64,000 nt of DNA from Proteus columbae (GTDB taxonomy: Bacteria; Pseudomonadota; Gammaproteobacteria; Enterobacterales; Enterobacteriaceae): the NCBI RefSeq assembly GCF_009914335.1, contig NZ_CP043925.1:2356001-2420000 (forward strand), given 5' to 3'. A program made the position numbers and the translations under genes. Positions 18,160 to 27,297 of the stretch are shown here, piece by piece. Positions within the stretch are counted from its first letter, which is position 1. The number at the start of each line of letters is the position of its first letter. The notes under the pieces were generated by a model. The model saw only the letters and a program-made list of their open reading frames with translations, searched no databases and was not told the origin of the DNA.

Positions 18160-18606
18160 TTAATATAAACGTAAAACATTCTCAAATTTATTTATTCTCA
18201 CTTTACTGTAAATAATAGAAATAAAAAGTAGGCTGTTTACCTTTTTTAATGATACGTCATAATATCCTACTGGAAGAAAAATAATTTCCCCTGCACGATA
18301 TTGTGGATCATCTGGCTCTAAATTACCGCCAGTTGTATCCTCTCCCGCACCAATAAAGATTTCACCAGATGGACAATGTATGTTTATTTTTACATCTGGA
18401 TCTTCAATTTTATCGCATAGATTAATAGTGTAGAAACCATCATTACCCAAACCAATAAATGCGATATTACCTTTGTTCATTTCATCTAGCTCATCATCAG
18501 GTATGCTCCACCAATCTGCTGTATCTGATTTTCTATGCCGGATCGCTTTTAAATCAAAAATGGCTAGAGTTGCCGTATCAGTCATAAAAGAAAATGCGTT
18601 TAACAT
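18160..18606 (-). CDS. Hypothetical protein, DUF6386-like
   Basis: The roughly 148-residue protein begins MLNAFSFMTDTATLAIFDLK and continues with ADWWSIPDDELDEMNKGNIA and FIGLGNDGFYTINLCD. This TDTATLAIFD ... DWW ... GNI..IGLG pattern is what I remember of the DUF6386 family, whose role is unknown. The start at 18606 is preferred because GGGG lies seven bases upstream; an ATG at 18612 and a TTG at 18642 are in frame. The C-terminal ~25 residues (VNSLLFISIIYSKV...) are unusually hydrophobic and AT-rich, which could mean a frameshifted end. It is isolated, with no operon partners. Confidence 0.55.
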   Translation of the reverse strand: MLNAFSFMTDTATLAIFDLKAIRHRKSDTADWWSIPDDELDEMNKGNIAFIGLGNDGFYTINLCDKIEDPDVKINIHCPSGEIFIGAGEDTTGGNLEPDDPQYRAGEIIFLPVGYYDVSLKKVNSLLFISIIYSKVRINKFENVLRLY

Positions 18607-18762
18607 ATTCATGCCCCAAAAAACAATTTTGATCGTACCCAAATATATTTCTTACCTTTATGTATCGTTGAATTATATAGGATTTTATCTATACTAGACC
18701 TATATTTTATGTACTACTTATACTCTAAATAATTTGCAACAACTTGAATATATGCAAGCAAA

Positions 18763-18912
18763 TACTCTAAATAATTCAAGTTACAGCTAGGCGACAAGTG
18801 AATGAGTCACTAGGAGCATACATAAGTATGTGACTAGTGTGAATGAACGTAGGCAACAACGCTGTAGCTTGAAGTATGACGAGTAGCGCTGTAGCTTGAA
18901 ATATGACGAGTA
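18763..18912. repeat. MITE-like dispersed repeat with inverted ends
   Basis: The left arm, TACTCTAAATAATTCAAG plus TTACAGC (18763-18787), is matched in inverse orientation by 18861-18885 and again by a second copy of the right arm at 18888-18912. A partial left arm also occurs at 18721-18734. The interior has a shorter inverted repeat around GTCACTAGGAGCATAC / GTATGTGACTAG. A degenerate copy is at 30418-30485. There is no coding capacity. From memory, similar repeats are common in Proteus, Photorhabdus and relatives. The duplicated right arm suggests slippage or nested insertion. Confidence 0.75.
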
Positions 18913-18934
18913 TATAATATACATGGACGGTCTT

Positions 18935-19771
18935 ATGAAATTACAACAACTCCTTATCTCCCTTTCCCTTTATGCGGTATCCTCATTGCCAGCAACCGCT
19001 GCGACGACTCAATGTACTGATATTGAAAAGCAAACCAATATTGCCAATAGCAACATTATATTGCTCAGTTCTTACAACGGCCCTGTTAAATCAGTCACGA
19101 TGACAAGCACTATACCCCATGACGGGCGTTTTAAAGCACTAAAAGGTGAAATTTACTTTGATGAATGTGGAAAGTTATTGAAAGATAGCACATCAATGCA
19201 AGAGTACTTTGAAGGTAATGTAGAAACTAATTTAATAAGAACATTGCCTAATAATCCTTCTGTTATCCGATATCAATTTCAGATAAAAAATGCCTATGGT
19301 TCACACTCTATCTACATGCAAGAAACCTATCATAAAGATGGACAGAATCGGTTCAACAAAAAAATAATTCAATATTATGCAGATGATGGCACTTTACTGG
19401 ATACAATCACCAGCCAATTCGACTATAAAGATGGGCGCATTATTAAAGAAACAAGTAAATCATCTGATCCTACAACTGAGACTATCACAACAGAGTACAC
19501 CTATAATCCTCAAGGAAAACTACAATCCGTAATAGAAGACGGTAAAATAAACGTAGAGTATCAGTATGATCCAAAAGGAAAAGTCGTTACTCAATCAAAC
19601 TATATCAAAGGCGTTAATGGAGAAGATAAAGCCTTTATCACTACTTGCCTTGAATGGGACAAATTTGCTAATTGTTCAAAAGAGGAACTTGAAAGTACGA
19701 TTAAATTTAATGATGAAGTGATTAATTTCAGTAAAGCCATGCTTCATAACGAGTTTATTTACTACGAATAA
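18935..19771 (+). CDS. Secreted YnfC-like (UPF0257) protein, copy 1
   Basis: The 278-residue protein has an N-terminal signal peptide (MKLQQLLISLSLYAVSSLPA, likely cleavage ATA-ATTQC). It carries YD-type beta-hairpin repeats (EYTYNPQGKLQSVIEDG, VEYQYDPKGKVVTQSNY) and a conserved ending CLEWDKFANCSKEEL ... FIYYE that resembles the end of E. coli YnfC. Unlike YnfC it has no lipobox, so it is probably periplasmic. I chose the ATG at 18935, behind GGACGG; upstream in-frame codons lie in the MITE arm. It is followed by a paralogue. Function unknown. Confidence 0.7.
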   Translation: MKLQQLLISLSLYAVSSLPATAATTQCTDIEKQTNIANSNIILLSSYNGPVKSVTMTSTIPHDGRFKALKGEIYFDECGKLLKDSTSMQEYFEGNVETNLIRTLPNNPSVIRYQFQIKNAYGSHSIYMQETYHKDGQNRFNKKIIQYYADDGTLLDTITSQFDYKDGRIIKETSKSSDPTTETITTEYTYNPQGKLQSVIEDGKINVEYQYDPKGKVVTQSNYIKGVNGEDKAFITTCLEWDKFANCSKEELESTIKFNDEVINFSKAMLHNEFIYYE

Positions 19772-19997
19772 TATTTACATTATATTTTCGTATCAAATTT
19801 AAGTTAATAATATAAAAATCAGACTATCAAAAATAGACTGGTTTTTATATTTATTACATATCTTCTTATCTATGGTTAGATACTTCTTCTTGATACTTTC
19901 ATTAAAAAACAATTTATGTAAAACTACTTAAATCAATTAATGATGAATATGCTTTATAACATGTTCTCTTTTAATAAAATTTAAGATGACGCATTAT

Positions 19998-20828
19998 ATG
20001 AAATTATCACTTCTTTTTATTTTTTCTCTATACACACTTTTTATTTCACTCCCAGCATTTGCGACATCAACATCTTGTAAAGATCTACAAAAACAGGTGA
20101 ACCAGTCTAATAATATGCCCACTCTGTTAGAGTTTTATTATGGGCCTATAAAATCAATCATCATCACTAGTACATTACCTGAAAAAGGTCGATTTAAAGC
20201 CTATAAAGGTGAAATACAATTTGATGAATGTGGCTCTCTCACTAAATTTGATTCTTCTACGCAAGAATATATTCATGAGCGAATCGAAACAAATCTTGTA
20301 AGAATGTCAACACCTTATAATATCAAATATAAATACCAGCTGAAGAGCTTACACAAAGTCTACACTCTCTATCTTAATGAAATATATGGTAAAAATAGTC
20401 AAAACCAGCTAATAAATAAAACTTCTCATTTCTATGATGGAGATGGAACACTTATAGGAACCGATTTTTCAAAAATTGTTTATGATGACAGTAAGATTGC
20501 ATCAGAAACAATTATTGAATCTAGCGCTGAAAATCAAGGGAGTACAATTTATTATTCTTATGATAATAAAGGCCGCCTCTTAAAAGCAATTGATAATAAT
20601 GAAGTAATGTTAGAATTTAATTATGGCGAAGATGGTAAAATCTTACATCAAATACAAATATTTACGAGTTTGTATGACGATATAAGAGAGTATGATAGTA
20701 CTTGCCAAGAATGGGATAAATATAATAATTGCTTAACATGGAATATGGTAAGTGAAGTTAGAAAAGATGGCAAAATAATCGATACCAGCACAGCAATTTT
20801 ATATAATAAATTTGAATATTATGAATAA
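19998..20828 (+). CDS. Secreted YnfC-like (UPF0257) protein, copy 2
   Basis: The 276-residue paralogue of the preceding gene shares a signal peptide (MKLSLLFIFSLYTLFISLPA, then FATSTSC), the SxxSxLxEKGRFKAYKGEIQFDECG block, YD-like hairpins (IYYSYDNKGRLLKAIDNNE), and the ending CQEWDKYNNCLTWNM ... FEYYE. The two copies are clearly homologous but diverged, so the duplication is old or they were acquired as a pair. The ATG at 19998 places the signal peptide correctly; the TTG/ATG further upstream adds four residues. A 225-base AT-rich gap separates the copies. Function unknown; a periplasmic location is inferred. Confidence 0.7.
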   Translation: MKLSLLFIFSLYTLFISLPAFATSTSCKDLQKQVNQSNNMPTLLEFYYGPIKSIIITSTLPEKGRFKAYKGEIQFDECGSLTKFDSSTQEYIHERIETNLVRMSTPYNIKYKYQLKSLHKVYTLYLNEIYGKNSQNQLINKTSHFYDGDGTLIGTDFSKIVYDDSKIASETIIESSAENQGSTIYYSYDNKGRLLKAIDNNEVMLEFNYGEDGKILHQIQIFTSLYDDIREYDSTCQEWDKYNNCLTWNMVSEVRKDGKIIDTSTAILYNKFEYYE

Positions 20829-20883
20829 GTTACTAGTGTTATAAATTATACTCTCTTTTAAATTTATAATAAATTTACATAAC

Positions 20884-20915
20884 AAAGGCCATCTTATTAA
20901 ATAAAGTGGCCTTTT
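20884..20915. terminator. Bidirectional terminator between YnfC-like gene and putP
   Basis: The stem AAAGGCCA / TGGCCTTT has a T run on the plus side and an A run on the other. It lies between two convergent genes. Confidence 0.8.
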
Positions 20916-20939
20916 ATTGTTCTAATTTTCTATATTTTA

Positions 20940-22424
20940 TTATGTATTACGATATTGAGTTTCAGCTTCATCAAAGCGTTGTTGGTTTTCTTTACTCGGC
21001 TCTTTACCCATTAAACTGATGACAACGATAGCGATAGAGGCGAAGATAAAACCAGGAATTATTTCATATAACCCAAACCATTTATATTGCATCCACACTA
21101 ACACGGTTAAAGCACCAATCAACATTCCAGCAAATGCACCATTACGAGTCATACGTTTCCACATTACAGAAATGAGGATCACAGGACCAAAAGCGGCACC
21201 AAAACCTGCCCACGCGTTACTCACTAAATCAAGCACCTTATTGTTTGGATCACGCGCTAAGAAGATTGCGATTATCGCAACTAATAACACCATGCCACGC
21301 CCTACCCAAACTAACTCTTTTTGGCTTGCACTTTTACGAATAAATGGCTTGTATAAATCTTCAGTTAACGCACTTGCACAGACTAATAATTGACAGCTTA
21401 ATGTACTCATTACCGCAGCTAGAATTGCAGACAACAGAATACCCGCAATCCATGGATTAAAGAGCAGTGAAGCCAGCTCCATAAAAATACGTTCATTTTT
21501 AGCTGTTACAGCGCCCGCTTGTGCTGGATTCATTTCAAAGTAAGCAATACCAAAGAATCCAACCGCAACCGTGCCACCTAAACAGAGGATCATCCACGTC
21601 ATACCAATACGACGTGCTTTACGAATAGTTTGATTAGAATCGGCCGCCATAAAACGTGCAAGAATATGAGGTTGCCCAAAATAACCTAATCCCCATGCTA
21701 ATAACGAAACAATCGCAATAAAATCAAGCCCTTTGAACATATCCAAATAAGAGGGATCTTTTGCTTTAATGATAGCAACAGAAGTATCAATGCCGCCCAC
21801 TGAGAAAATAACAATAATAGGTGTTAGGATCAGAGCAAAGATCATTAAAGTCGCTTGAACGGTATCTGTCCAACTTACAGCAAGAAAGCCACCTAAAAAG
21901 GTATATGCGATAGTTGCAAGCGCACCATAAATCATCGCTTCGTGATAAGGAATATGAAACGTAGATTCAAACAGCATTCCACCAGCAACCACGCCTGATG
22001 CACAATAGATAGTAAAGAAGGTAAGAATAACTAACGCTGAAATGATACGTAGCATTTTGCTTTTATCATCAAAACGCGATGTCAAATAATCGGGCAACGT
22101 TAATGCATTATTATTTTTTTCAGTTTGCAAACGTAAACGCCCTGCAACTAAACGCCAGTTTAGCCACGCGCCTAAACAGAGTCCAATAGCTATCCAACTT
22201 TCTGAAATACCAGCGAAAAATACCACGCCAGGTAATCCCATTAATAACCAACCACTCATATCTGAAGCACCCGCTGACAACGCAGTGACTACACTGCCTA
22301 ATCGCCGACCGCCAAGAATATAATCATCAAAGTTTTTTGTTGAACGATAAGCAAGGTAGCCAATAAAAAGCATACCCAAGATATAGATCGTAAATGTAAT
22401 TAGCATTGGCGAAGTTAAAGCCAT
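20940..22424 (-). CDS. putP: Sodium/proline symporter
   Basis: Inner-membrane Na+/L-proline importer of the SSS family; 494 residues, 13 predicted helices. Nearly the entire sequence follows E. coli PutP as recalled: STKNFDDYILGGRRLGSVVT, ALSAGASDMSGWLLMGLPG (sodium and proline site), WGLGYFGQPHILARFMAAD and MSTLSCQLLVCASALTEDLY. It supplies proline to PutA. It is divergent from putA across a 469-base regulatory region containing PutA operator motifs, the standard arrangement for the regulon. Confidence 0.97.
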   Translation of the reverse strand: MALTSPMLITFTIYILGMLFIGYLAYRSTKNFDDYILGGRRLGSVVTALSAGASDMSGWLLMGLPGVVFFAGISESWIAIGLCLGAWLNWRLVAGRLRLQTEKNNNALTLPDYLTSRFDDKSKMLRIISALVILTFFTIYCASGVVAGGMLFESTFHIPYHEAMIYGALATIAYTFLGGFLAVSWTDTVQATLMIFALILTPIIVIFSVGGIDTSVAIIKAKDPSYLDMFKGLDFIAIVSLLAWGLGYFGQPHILARFMAADSNQTIRKARRIGMTWMILCLGGTVAVGFFGIAYFEMNPAQAGAVTAKNERIFMELASLLFNPWIAGILLSAILAAVMSTLSCQLLVCASALTEDLYKPFIRKSASQKELVWVGRGMVLLVAIIAIFLARDPNNKVLDLVSNAWAGFGAAFGPVILISVMWKRMTRNGAFAGMLIGALTVLVWMQYKWFGLYEIIPGFIFASIAIVVISLMGKEPSKENQQRFDEAETQYRNT

Positions 22425-22485
22425 AATTGCAGTTCTCCATAAATCTGTTTCCGATCATCGGTATGCTTTTGACTTGTACAGGAAC

Positions 22486-22501
22486 GTTGCACTTCGTTGC
22501 G
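22486..22501. promoter_or_regulatory. PutA operator motifs near putP
   Basis: Contains GTTGCA followed five bases later by GTTGCG. PutA of E. coli recognises GTTGCA-type repeats in the putP-putA intergenic region. It lies 62 bases from the putP start. Confidence 0.6.
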
Positions 22502-22805
22502 CATTAATGATCTTTTCAGTTTTTAATTAAAATAATTTCTTACAGCAACAGATAAAGCATTCACATCAATCCTAGAATAGGTTAACTGCATTTAACAAGA
22601 AATTAACGTCTAAATGTTTAAATTTTGTATATGACTTCACACTATTTGTCTTAATTCGAGGGTGTATTATAAATATAAACATCAACAAAATAAATATAAT
22701 TTATTGATTTATATATAAATATATAGAGAAAATAAATTAGATCACTTTTAATCACCCACAAAACCTGACTACTTTCACATTATTTATAAATAAATTGTTA
22801 ACAAT

Positions 22806-22823
22806 GTTGCACAAAGTTGCAAC
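22806..22823. promoter_or_regulatory. PutA operator motifs near putA
   Basis: Two direct GTTGCA copies (22806-22811, 22816-22821) are ten bases apart, one helical turn, with TGCAAC on the opposite strand overlapping the second. This spacing suits cooperative binding of the PutA ribbon-helix-helix dimer for autorepression. Between 22425 and 22893 I saw no gene; the rest is AT-rich promoter DNA. Confidence 0.65.
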
Positions 22824-22893
22824 ATGAATGATATTAATAAAAATAACGGGTAACTGTACTTGTGAATTAGAAATAGAATATGAGGAGCACTGC

Positions 22894-25800
22894 ATGAGTA
22901 GCACAACAATGGGTGTTAGACTTGATGAAGAAACCCGCAATAGATTAAAAGAAGCTGCACAGAAACTAGATAGAACATCGCATTGGTTAATTAAACAGGC
23001 TATTTTCAATTATCTAGAACAAGTTGAAAATGATCAGGTTAATCTTGGTAACTCAACATTTACAGAGCAAGATATTGATGAAAGCACTGAAACACCAACC
23101 GCTCATTATCAGCCTTTCTTGGAATTTGCTGAACATATTCACCCACAGTCTGTTTTACGCTCAGCAATTACTTCTGCCTATCGCACCCCTGAAATACAAG
23201 CAGTACCGATGCTATTACAACAAGCGACCTTACCTGAAAATGAGGCACAAGCAACGCATAAATTAGCCTATTCCATTGCCGAAAAATTACGTAAACAGAA
23301 AAATGGTATTGGACGATCAGGGTTAGTTCAAGGTCTATTGCAGGAATTCTCACTTTCTTCACAAGAAGGTGTTGCCCTTATGTGTTTAGCAGAAGCTTTA
23401 TTGCGTATTCCAGATAAAGCCACTCGTGATGCACTTATCCGCGATAAAATCAGTCATGGAAACTGGCGTTCACATTTAGGACAAAGTCAGTCTATGTTTG
23501 TGAATGCGGCTACATGGGGCTTATTATTCACAGGTAAATTAGTTTCTACACATAATGAAGAAAAACTGTCTAACTCTTTAAATCGCATTCTCACCAAAAG
23601 TGGCGAGCCATTAGTCCGTAAAGGTGTTGATATGGCGATGCGTTTAATGGGTGAGCAATTTGTGACCGGTGAGACTATTTCTCAAGCACTCGCGAATGCG
23701 CGTAAACTTGAAGAAAAAGGCTTTAGCTACTCTTATGACATGTTAGGGGAAGCAGCATTAACAGAAAAAGATGCTCAGGATTATTTAGTTTCTTATCAAC
23801 AAGCGATCCACGCAATTGGTAAAGCCTCTAATGGCAGAGGTATTTATGAAGGCCCGGGAATATCTATCAAGCTTTCAGCATTACATCCTCGTTATAGCCG
23901 TGCTCAATATGAGCGAGTTATGTCAGAGCTTTACCCTCGCCTACTCTCATTAACATTACAAGCAAAGCAATACGATATTGGTATTAATATTGATGCGGAA
24001 GAAGCAGATAGACTTGAGATTTCACTCGATTTACTTGAAAAACTCTGTTTTGAACCTGAATTAGCAGGTTGGAATGGTATTGGCTTTGTTATTCAGGCTT
24101 ACCAAAAACGTTGTCCATTAGTTATTGATTATGTGATTGATTTGGCACGCCGTAGTCGTCGTCGCTTAATGATCCGTTTAGTAAAAGGCGCCTATTGGGA
24201 TAGCGAAGTAAAACGCGCTCAAATTGACGGTCTTGAAGATTATCCAGTCTATACTCGCAAAGTGTATACCGATGTCTCTTATCTTGCCTGTGCGAAAAAA
24301 CTACTCGCATCACCTAATTTTATTTATCCGCAATTCGCGACACATAATGCACACACACTGTCAGCAATTTATCATTTAGCAGGTCAAAACTATTATCCTG
24401 GACAATATGAGTTCCAGTGTTTACACGGTATGGGTGAACCCCTTTATGCTCAAGTTGTCGGTAAAATAGCAGACGGAAAATTAGGTCGCCCTTGTCGTAT
24501 TTATGCACCAGTAGGGACTCATGAAACATTACTTGCTTATTTGGTACGTCGTTTACTCGAGAATGGCGCGAATACTTCATTTGTAAACCGAATTGCTGAT
24601 ACCACAATTTCTCTTGATGAATTGGTGGCAGATCCGGTCAAAGAAGTGAATAGAATGGCTCAAACAGAAGGCCAAATTGGGCTTTCTCATCCTAAAATTC
24701 CGCTTCCTAATAAACTGTATGGTGATGAACGCAAAAACTCACCGGGCATTGATATGTCAAACGAACATCGCTTGGCTTCGCTTTCTAGTGCCTTATTAAC
24801 ATCAGCAACCGAAAATATACATTGCGAACCTTTATTAGGTGATACGTTTAATTCTTCAGAAAAAATACAAGAACCTCAATCTGTATTAAACCCAGCCAAT
24901 CATGCGGATATTGTAGGTACAGTAAGAGAAGCCACAGAAGCCGAGGCAGATTTTGCCTTAACCATTGCTCAAGAAAACGGTGAGATCTGGTTTGCAACAC
25001 CACCAGCGCAAAGAGCTTCATTCTTGATCCGTGCTGCGGAATTAATGGAGCAGCAAATGGGATCACTTATGGGAATATTGGTGCGTGAAGCGGGTAAAAC
25101 TTATAGCAATGCGATTGCTGAAGTTCGTGAAGCCATTGATTTTCTCTATTATTATGCGGCTCAAGTCGCTCATGATTTTGATAACAACACACATCGTCCT
25201 TTAGGGCCTGTGGTTTGTATCAGCCCTTGGAACTTCCCATTAGCGATATTCAGCGGACAAATTGCGGCAGCTTTAGCAGCAGGTAATACCGTTCTTGCAA
25301 AACCCGCAGAGCAGACACCTTTAATTGCATCAAAAGCCGTTGAACTTTTCCATCAAGCAGGTATCCCTTCTTTTGCACTACAACTGCTACCAGGACAAGG
25401 AGAAACCATTGGTGCACGTTTAGTGGCTGATGAGCGTGTTCGTGGCGTGATGTTTACAGGTTCAACAGATGTGGCTCATATTTTACAAAAGACCTTAGCA
25501 GGTCGATTAGACAGTGAAGGTCACCCTGTACCTTTAGTGGCAGAAACTGGTGGCTTAAATGCTATGATTGTTGATTCATCTGCATTAACAGAGCAAGTGG
25601 TGACTGATGTTATGGCATCTGCTTACGATAGCGCGGGTCAGCGTTGCTCTGCTTTACGCCTATTATGTATTCAAGAAGAAGTGGCTGATCATACTATCGA
25701 GATGCTTAAAGGTGCGATGGCACAAGCCACAATCGGTGATCCAAGTTTGCTATCCACAGATATTGGCCCTGTTATCGATAAAGAAGCAAAATCAGGCATA

Positions 25801-26862
25801 GAGAAGCATATCCAATCAATGCGCACAACAGGCTTCGATATTTATCAAGCATCACACAATAGTCTGTCAAAACACATCGAGAATAACAGTACCTTTGTTC
25901 AACCGACTTTAATTGAATTAGATAAAGTCAGTTCATTGAAGAAAGAAATCTTTGGCCCTGTGTTACATGTTGTACGTTATGCAAGCCAAGATTTACCTGT
26001 ATTACTAGAAGAGATTAATGCAACAGGGTATGGGCTAACAATGGGCGTTCATACGCGTATTGATGAAACAATTGCTTATGTTGCCTCAAATGCCAAAGTG
26101 GGAAATTTATACGTAAACCGCAATATGGTTGGTGCAGTTGTGGGTGTTCAACCTTTTGGTGGTGAAGGATTATCTGGTACAGGACCAAAAGCAGGCGGTC
26201 CTGTTTATCTGTATCGCTTGTTATCTAAACGTCCTGAAAATGCCGCAACGCAAACACTAGCACGCCAAGATGAAACACTTCCTCTTGATACTTCTATGCG
26301 TAATTCGTTATTACAGACTTATCATAAGTATATGGAGTGGCTATCAAGCAGAGCGGATAAATCACATTATGAAGCTTTAGAAAAATATGCTCTTGCATCC
26401 CAAGCAGGAACATTACGCGTATTACCAGGCCCTACAGGTGAACGTAATACTTATCAATTAGTCCCTTGTGGTAACGTACTTTGTATTTCAGATAACGAAC
26501 AAGATGTATTCACTCAAATTGCCGCTGTTCTCGCTTCTGGTTGTCATGCCGTTGTCGTTAATAGCCTATTTTCACAAAAAACATATCGTGAATTGCCTGA
26601 TATTGTTAGAAAAGCCATTACGCTGACTGAAAATTGGAATGATGAGTCACTGAAAATAAATGCAGTGATTTACCATGGTGATGGTGATCAATTGCGTGAA
26701 ACTTGCCAGAAAATTGCTCAACGCAAAGGTGCGATAATTTCTGTTCAAGGATTTTCTCGTGGTGAGATAGGTCTATTGTTAGAGCGTTTATTACATGAAA
26801 GAGCATTGAGTATTAACACCGCTGCTGCGGGAGGTAATGCAAGCTTAATGACAATTAGTTAA
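22894..26862 (+). CDS. putA: Trifunctional proline dehydrogenase / L-glutamate-gamma-semialdehyde dehydrogenase / repressor PutA
   Basis: Oxidises proline to glutamate in two steps, and represses put genes when proline is absent. The 1,322 residues match the size of E. coli PutA (1,320). Domains: N-terminal ribbon-helix-helix (MSSTTMGVRLDEETRNRLKE), FAD-dependent proline dehydrogenase barrel (about 220-580; RLMIRLVKGAYWDSEVKRAQ), aldehyde dehydrogenase (about 640-1110) with GPVVCISPWNFPLAIFSGQ and catalytic Cys in SAGQRCSALRLL, and a C-terminal domain. I placed the start at 22894, behind GAGGAG, because the RHH domain begins there; 22 extra in-frame codons upstream are unlikely. It is membrane-associated when reduced. 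A strong terminator follows. Confidence 0.97.
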   Translation: MSSTTMGVRLDEETRNRLKEAAQKLDRTSHWLIKQAIFNYLEQVENDQVNLGNSTFTEQDIDESTETPTAHYQPFLEFAEHIHPQSVLRSAITSAYRTPEIQAVPMLLQQATLPENEAQATHKLAYSIAEKLRKQKNGIGRSGLVQGLLQEFSLSSQEGVALMCLAEALLRIPDKATRDALIRDKISHGNWRSHLGQSQSMFVNAATWGLLFTGKLVSTHNEEKLSNSLNRILTKSGEPLVRKGVDMAMRLMGEQFVTGETISQALANARKLEEKGFSYSYDMLGEAALTEKDAQDYLVSYQQAIHAIGKASNGRGIYEGPGISIKLSALHPRYSRAQYERVMSELYPRLLSLTLQAKQYDIGINIDAEEADRLEISLDLLEKLCFEPELAGWNGIGFVIQAYQKRCPLVIDYVIDLARRSRRRLMIRLVKGAYWDSEVKRAQIDGLEDYPVYTRKVYTDVSYLACAKKLLASPNFIYPQFATHNAHTLSAIYHLAGQNYYPGQYEFQCLHGMGEPLYAQVVGKIADGKLGRPCRIYAPVGTHETLLAYLVRRLLENGANTSFVNRIADTTISLDELVADPVKEVNRMAQTEGQIGLSHPKIPLPNKLYGDERKNSPGIDMSNEHRLASLSSALLTSATENIHCEPLLGDTFNSSEKIQEPQSVLNPANHADIVGTVREATEAEADFALTIAQENGEIWFATPPAQRASFLIRAAELMEQQMGSLMGILVREAGKTYSNAIAEVREAIDFLYYYAAQVAHDFDNNTHRPLGPVVCISPWNFPLAIFSGQIAAALAAGNTVLAKPAEQTPLIASKAVELFHQAGIPSFALQLLPGQGETIGARLVADERVRGVMFTGSTDVAHILQKTLAGRLDSEGHPVPLVAETGGLNAMIVDSSALTEQVVTDVMASAYDSAGQRCSALRLLCIQEEVADHTIEMLKGAMAQATIGDPSLLSTDIGPVIDKEAKSGIEKHIQSMRTTGFDIYQASHNSLSKHIENNSTFVQPTLIELDKVSSLKKEIFGPVLHVVRYASQDLPVLLEEINATGYGLTMGVHTRIDETIAYVASNAKVGNLYVNRNMVGAVVGVQPFGGEGLSGTGPKAGGPVYLYRLLSKRPENAATQTLARQDETLPLDTSMRNSLLQTYHKYMEWLSSRADKSHYEALEKYALASQAGTLRVLPGPTGERNTYQLVPCGNVLCISDNEQDVFTQIAAVLASGCHAVVVNSLFSQKTYRELPDIVRKAITLTENWNDESLKINAVIYHGDGDQLRETCQKIAQRKGAIISVQGFSRGEIGLLLERLLHERALSINTAAAGGNASLMTIS

Positions 26863-26894
26863 TTACTCCATCTCTTTCTCTCCTTGTCTTTGAG

Positions 26895-26932
26895 ACCACC
26901 TTTAAAGTTTGTTTTCTTAAAGGTGGTTTTTT
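26895..26932 (+). terminator. Terminator after putA
   Basis: The stem ACCACCTTTAA / TTAAAGGTGGT is followed by six T residues, 33 bases past the putA stop. Confidence 0.9.
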
Positions 26933-27108
26933 CTTTTGTTACTCCATTTTTCTAAAGAGATAGCCCAAAATATTATTTTTTTGAATGCTGTGACTACTCT
27001 CACTCTTTTTATATTTATTATTCGCGGCGAGTTATTTTCGTAAATATACTTACGCCCAAGTCAACCTAGAAGTTGATTTAATTATATCTTTATGAATACC
27101 TGAAACTT

Positions 27109-27134
27109 GCGCCCCACTGTGGGCGCTTTTTTTT
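27109..27134 (+). terminator. Orphan plus-strand terminator between putA and fliZ
   Basis: A compact GC-rich hairpin, GCGCCCACA-type stem (GCGCCC / GGGCGC), is followed by eight T residues. No gene on the plus strand ends here, as putA already has its own terminator 180 bases earlier, so it may end a small RNA starting around 26,990-27,050. No clear promoter was identified. The rest of 26,933-27,250 shows no gene. Confidence 0.75.
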
Positions 27135-27250
27135 ATCTAAAAATAGGTTATTAGTGCAAATATCCTTATTAAAGGATAAACAAAAAACTTTTTTAAGATA
27201 AGAGGAAAAGCAGAAAGGTAAATAAAGTGTGATTATCAGCGACAAAAGAA

Positions 27251-27277
27251 AAAGGAGTAGGCTAGGCTACTCCTTTT
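27251..27277 (-). terminator. Terminator after fliZ
   Basis: On the minus strand the stem AAAAGGAGTAG / CTACTCCTTTT runs into a T tract. It lies 20 bases beyond the fliZ stop. Confidence 0.85.
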
Positions 27278-27297
27278 AAGGTCTCTCTTGAGCGCAA

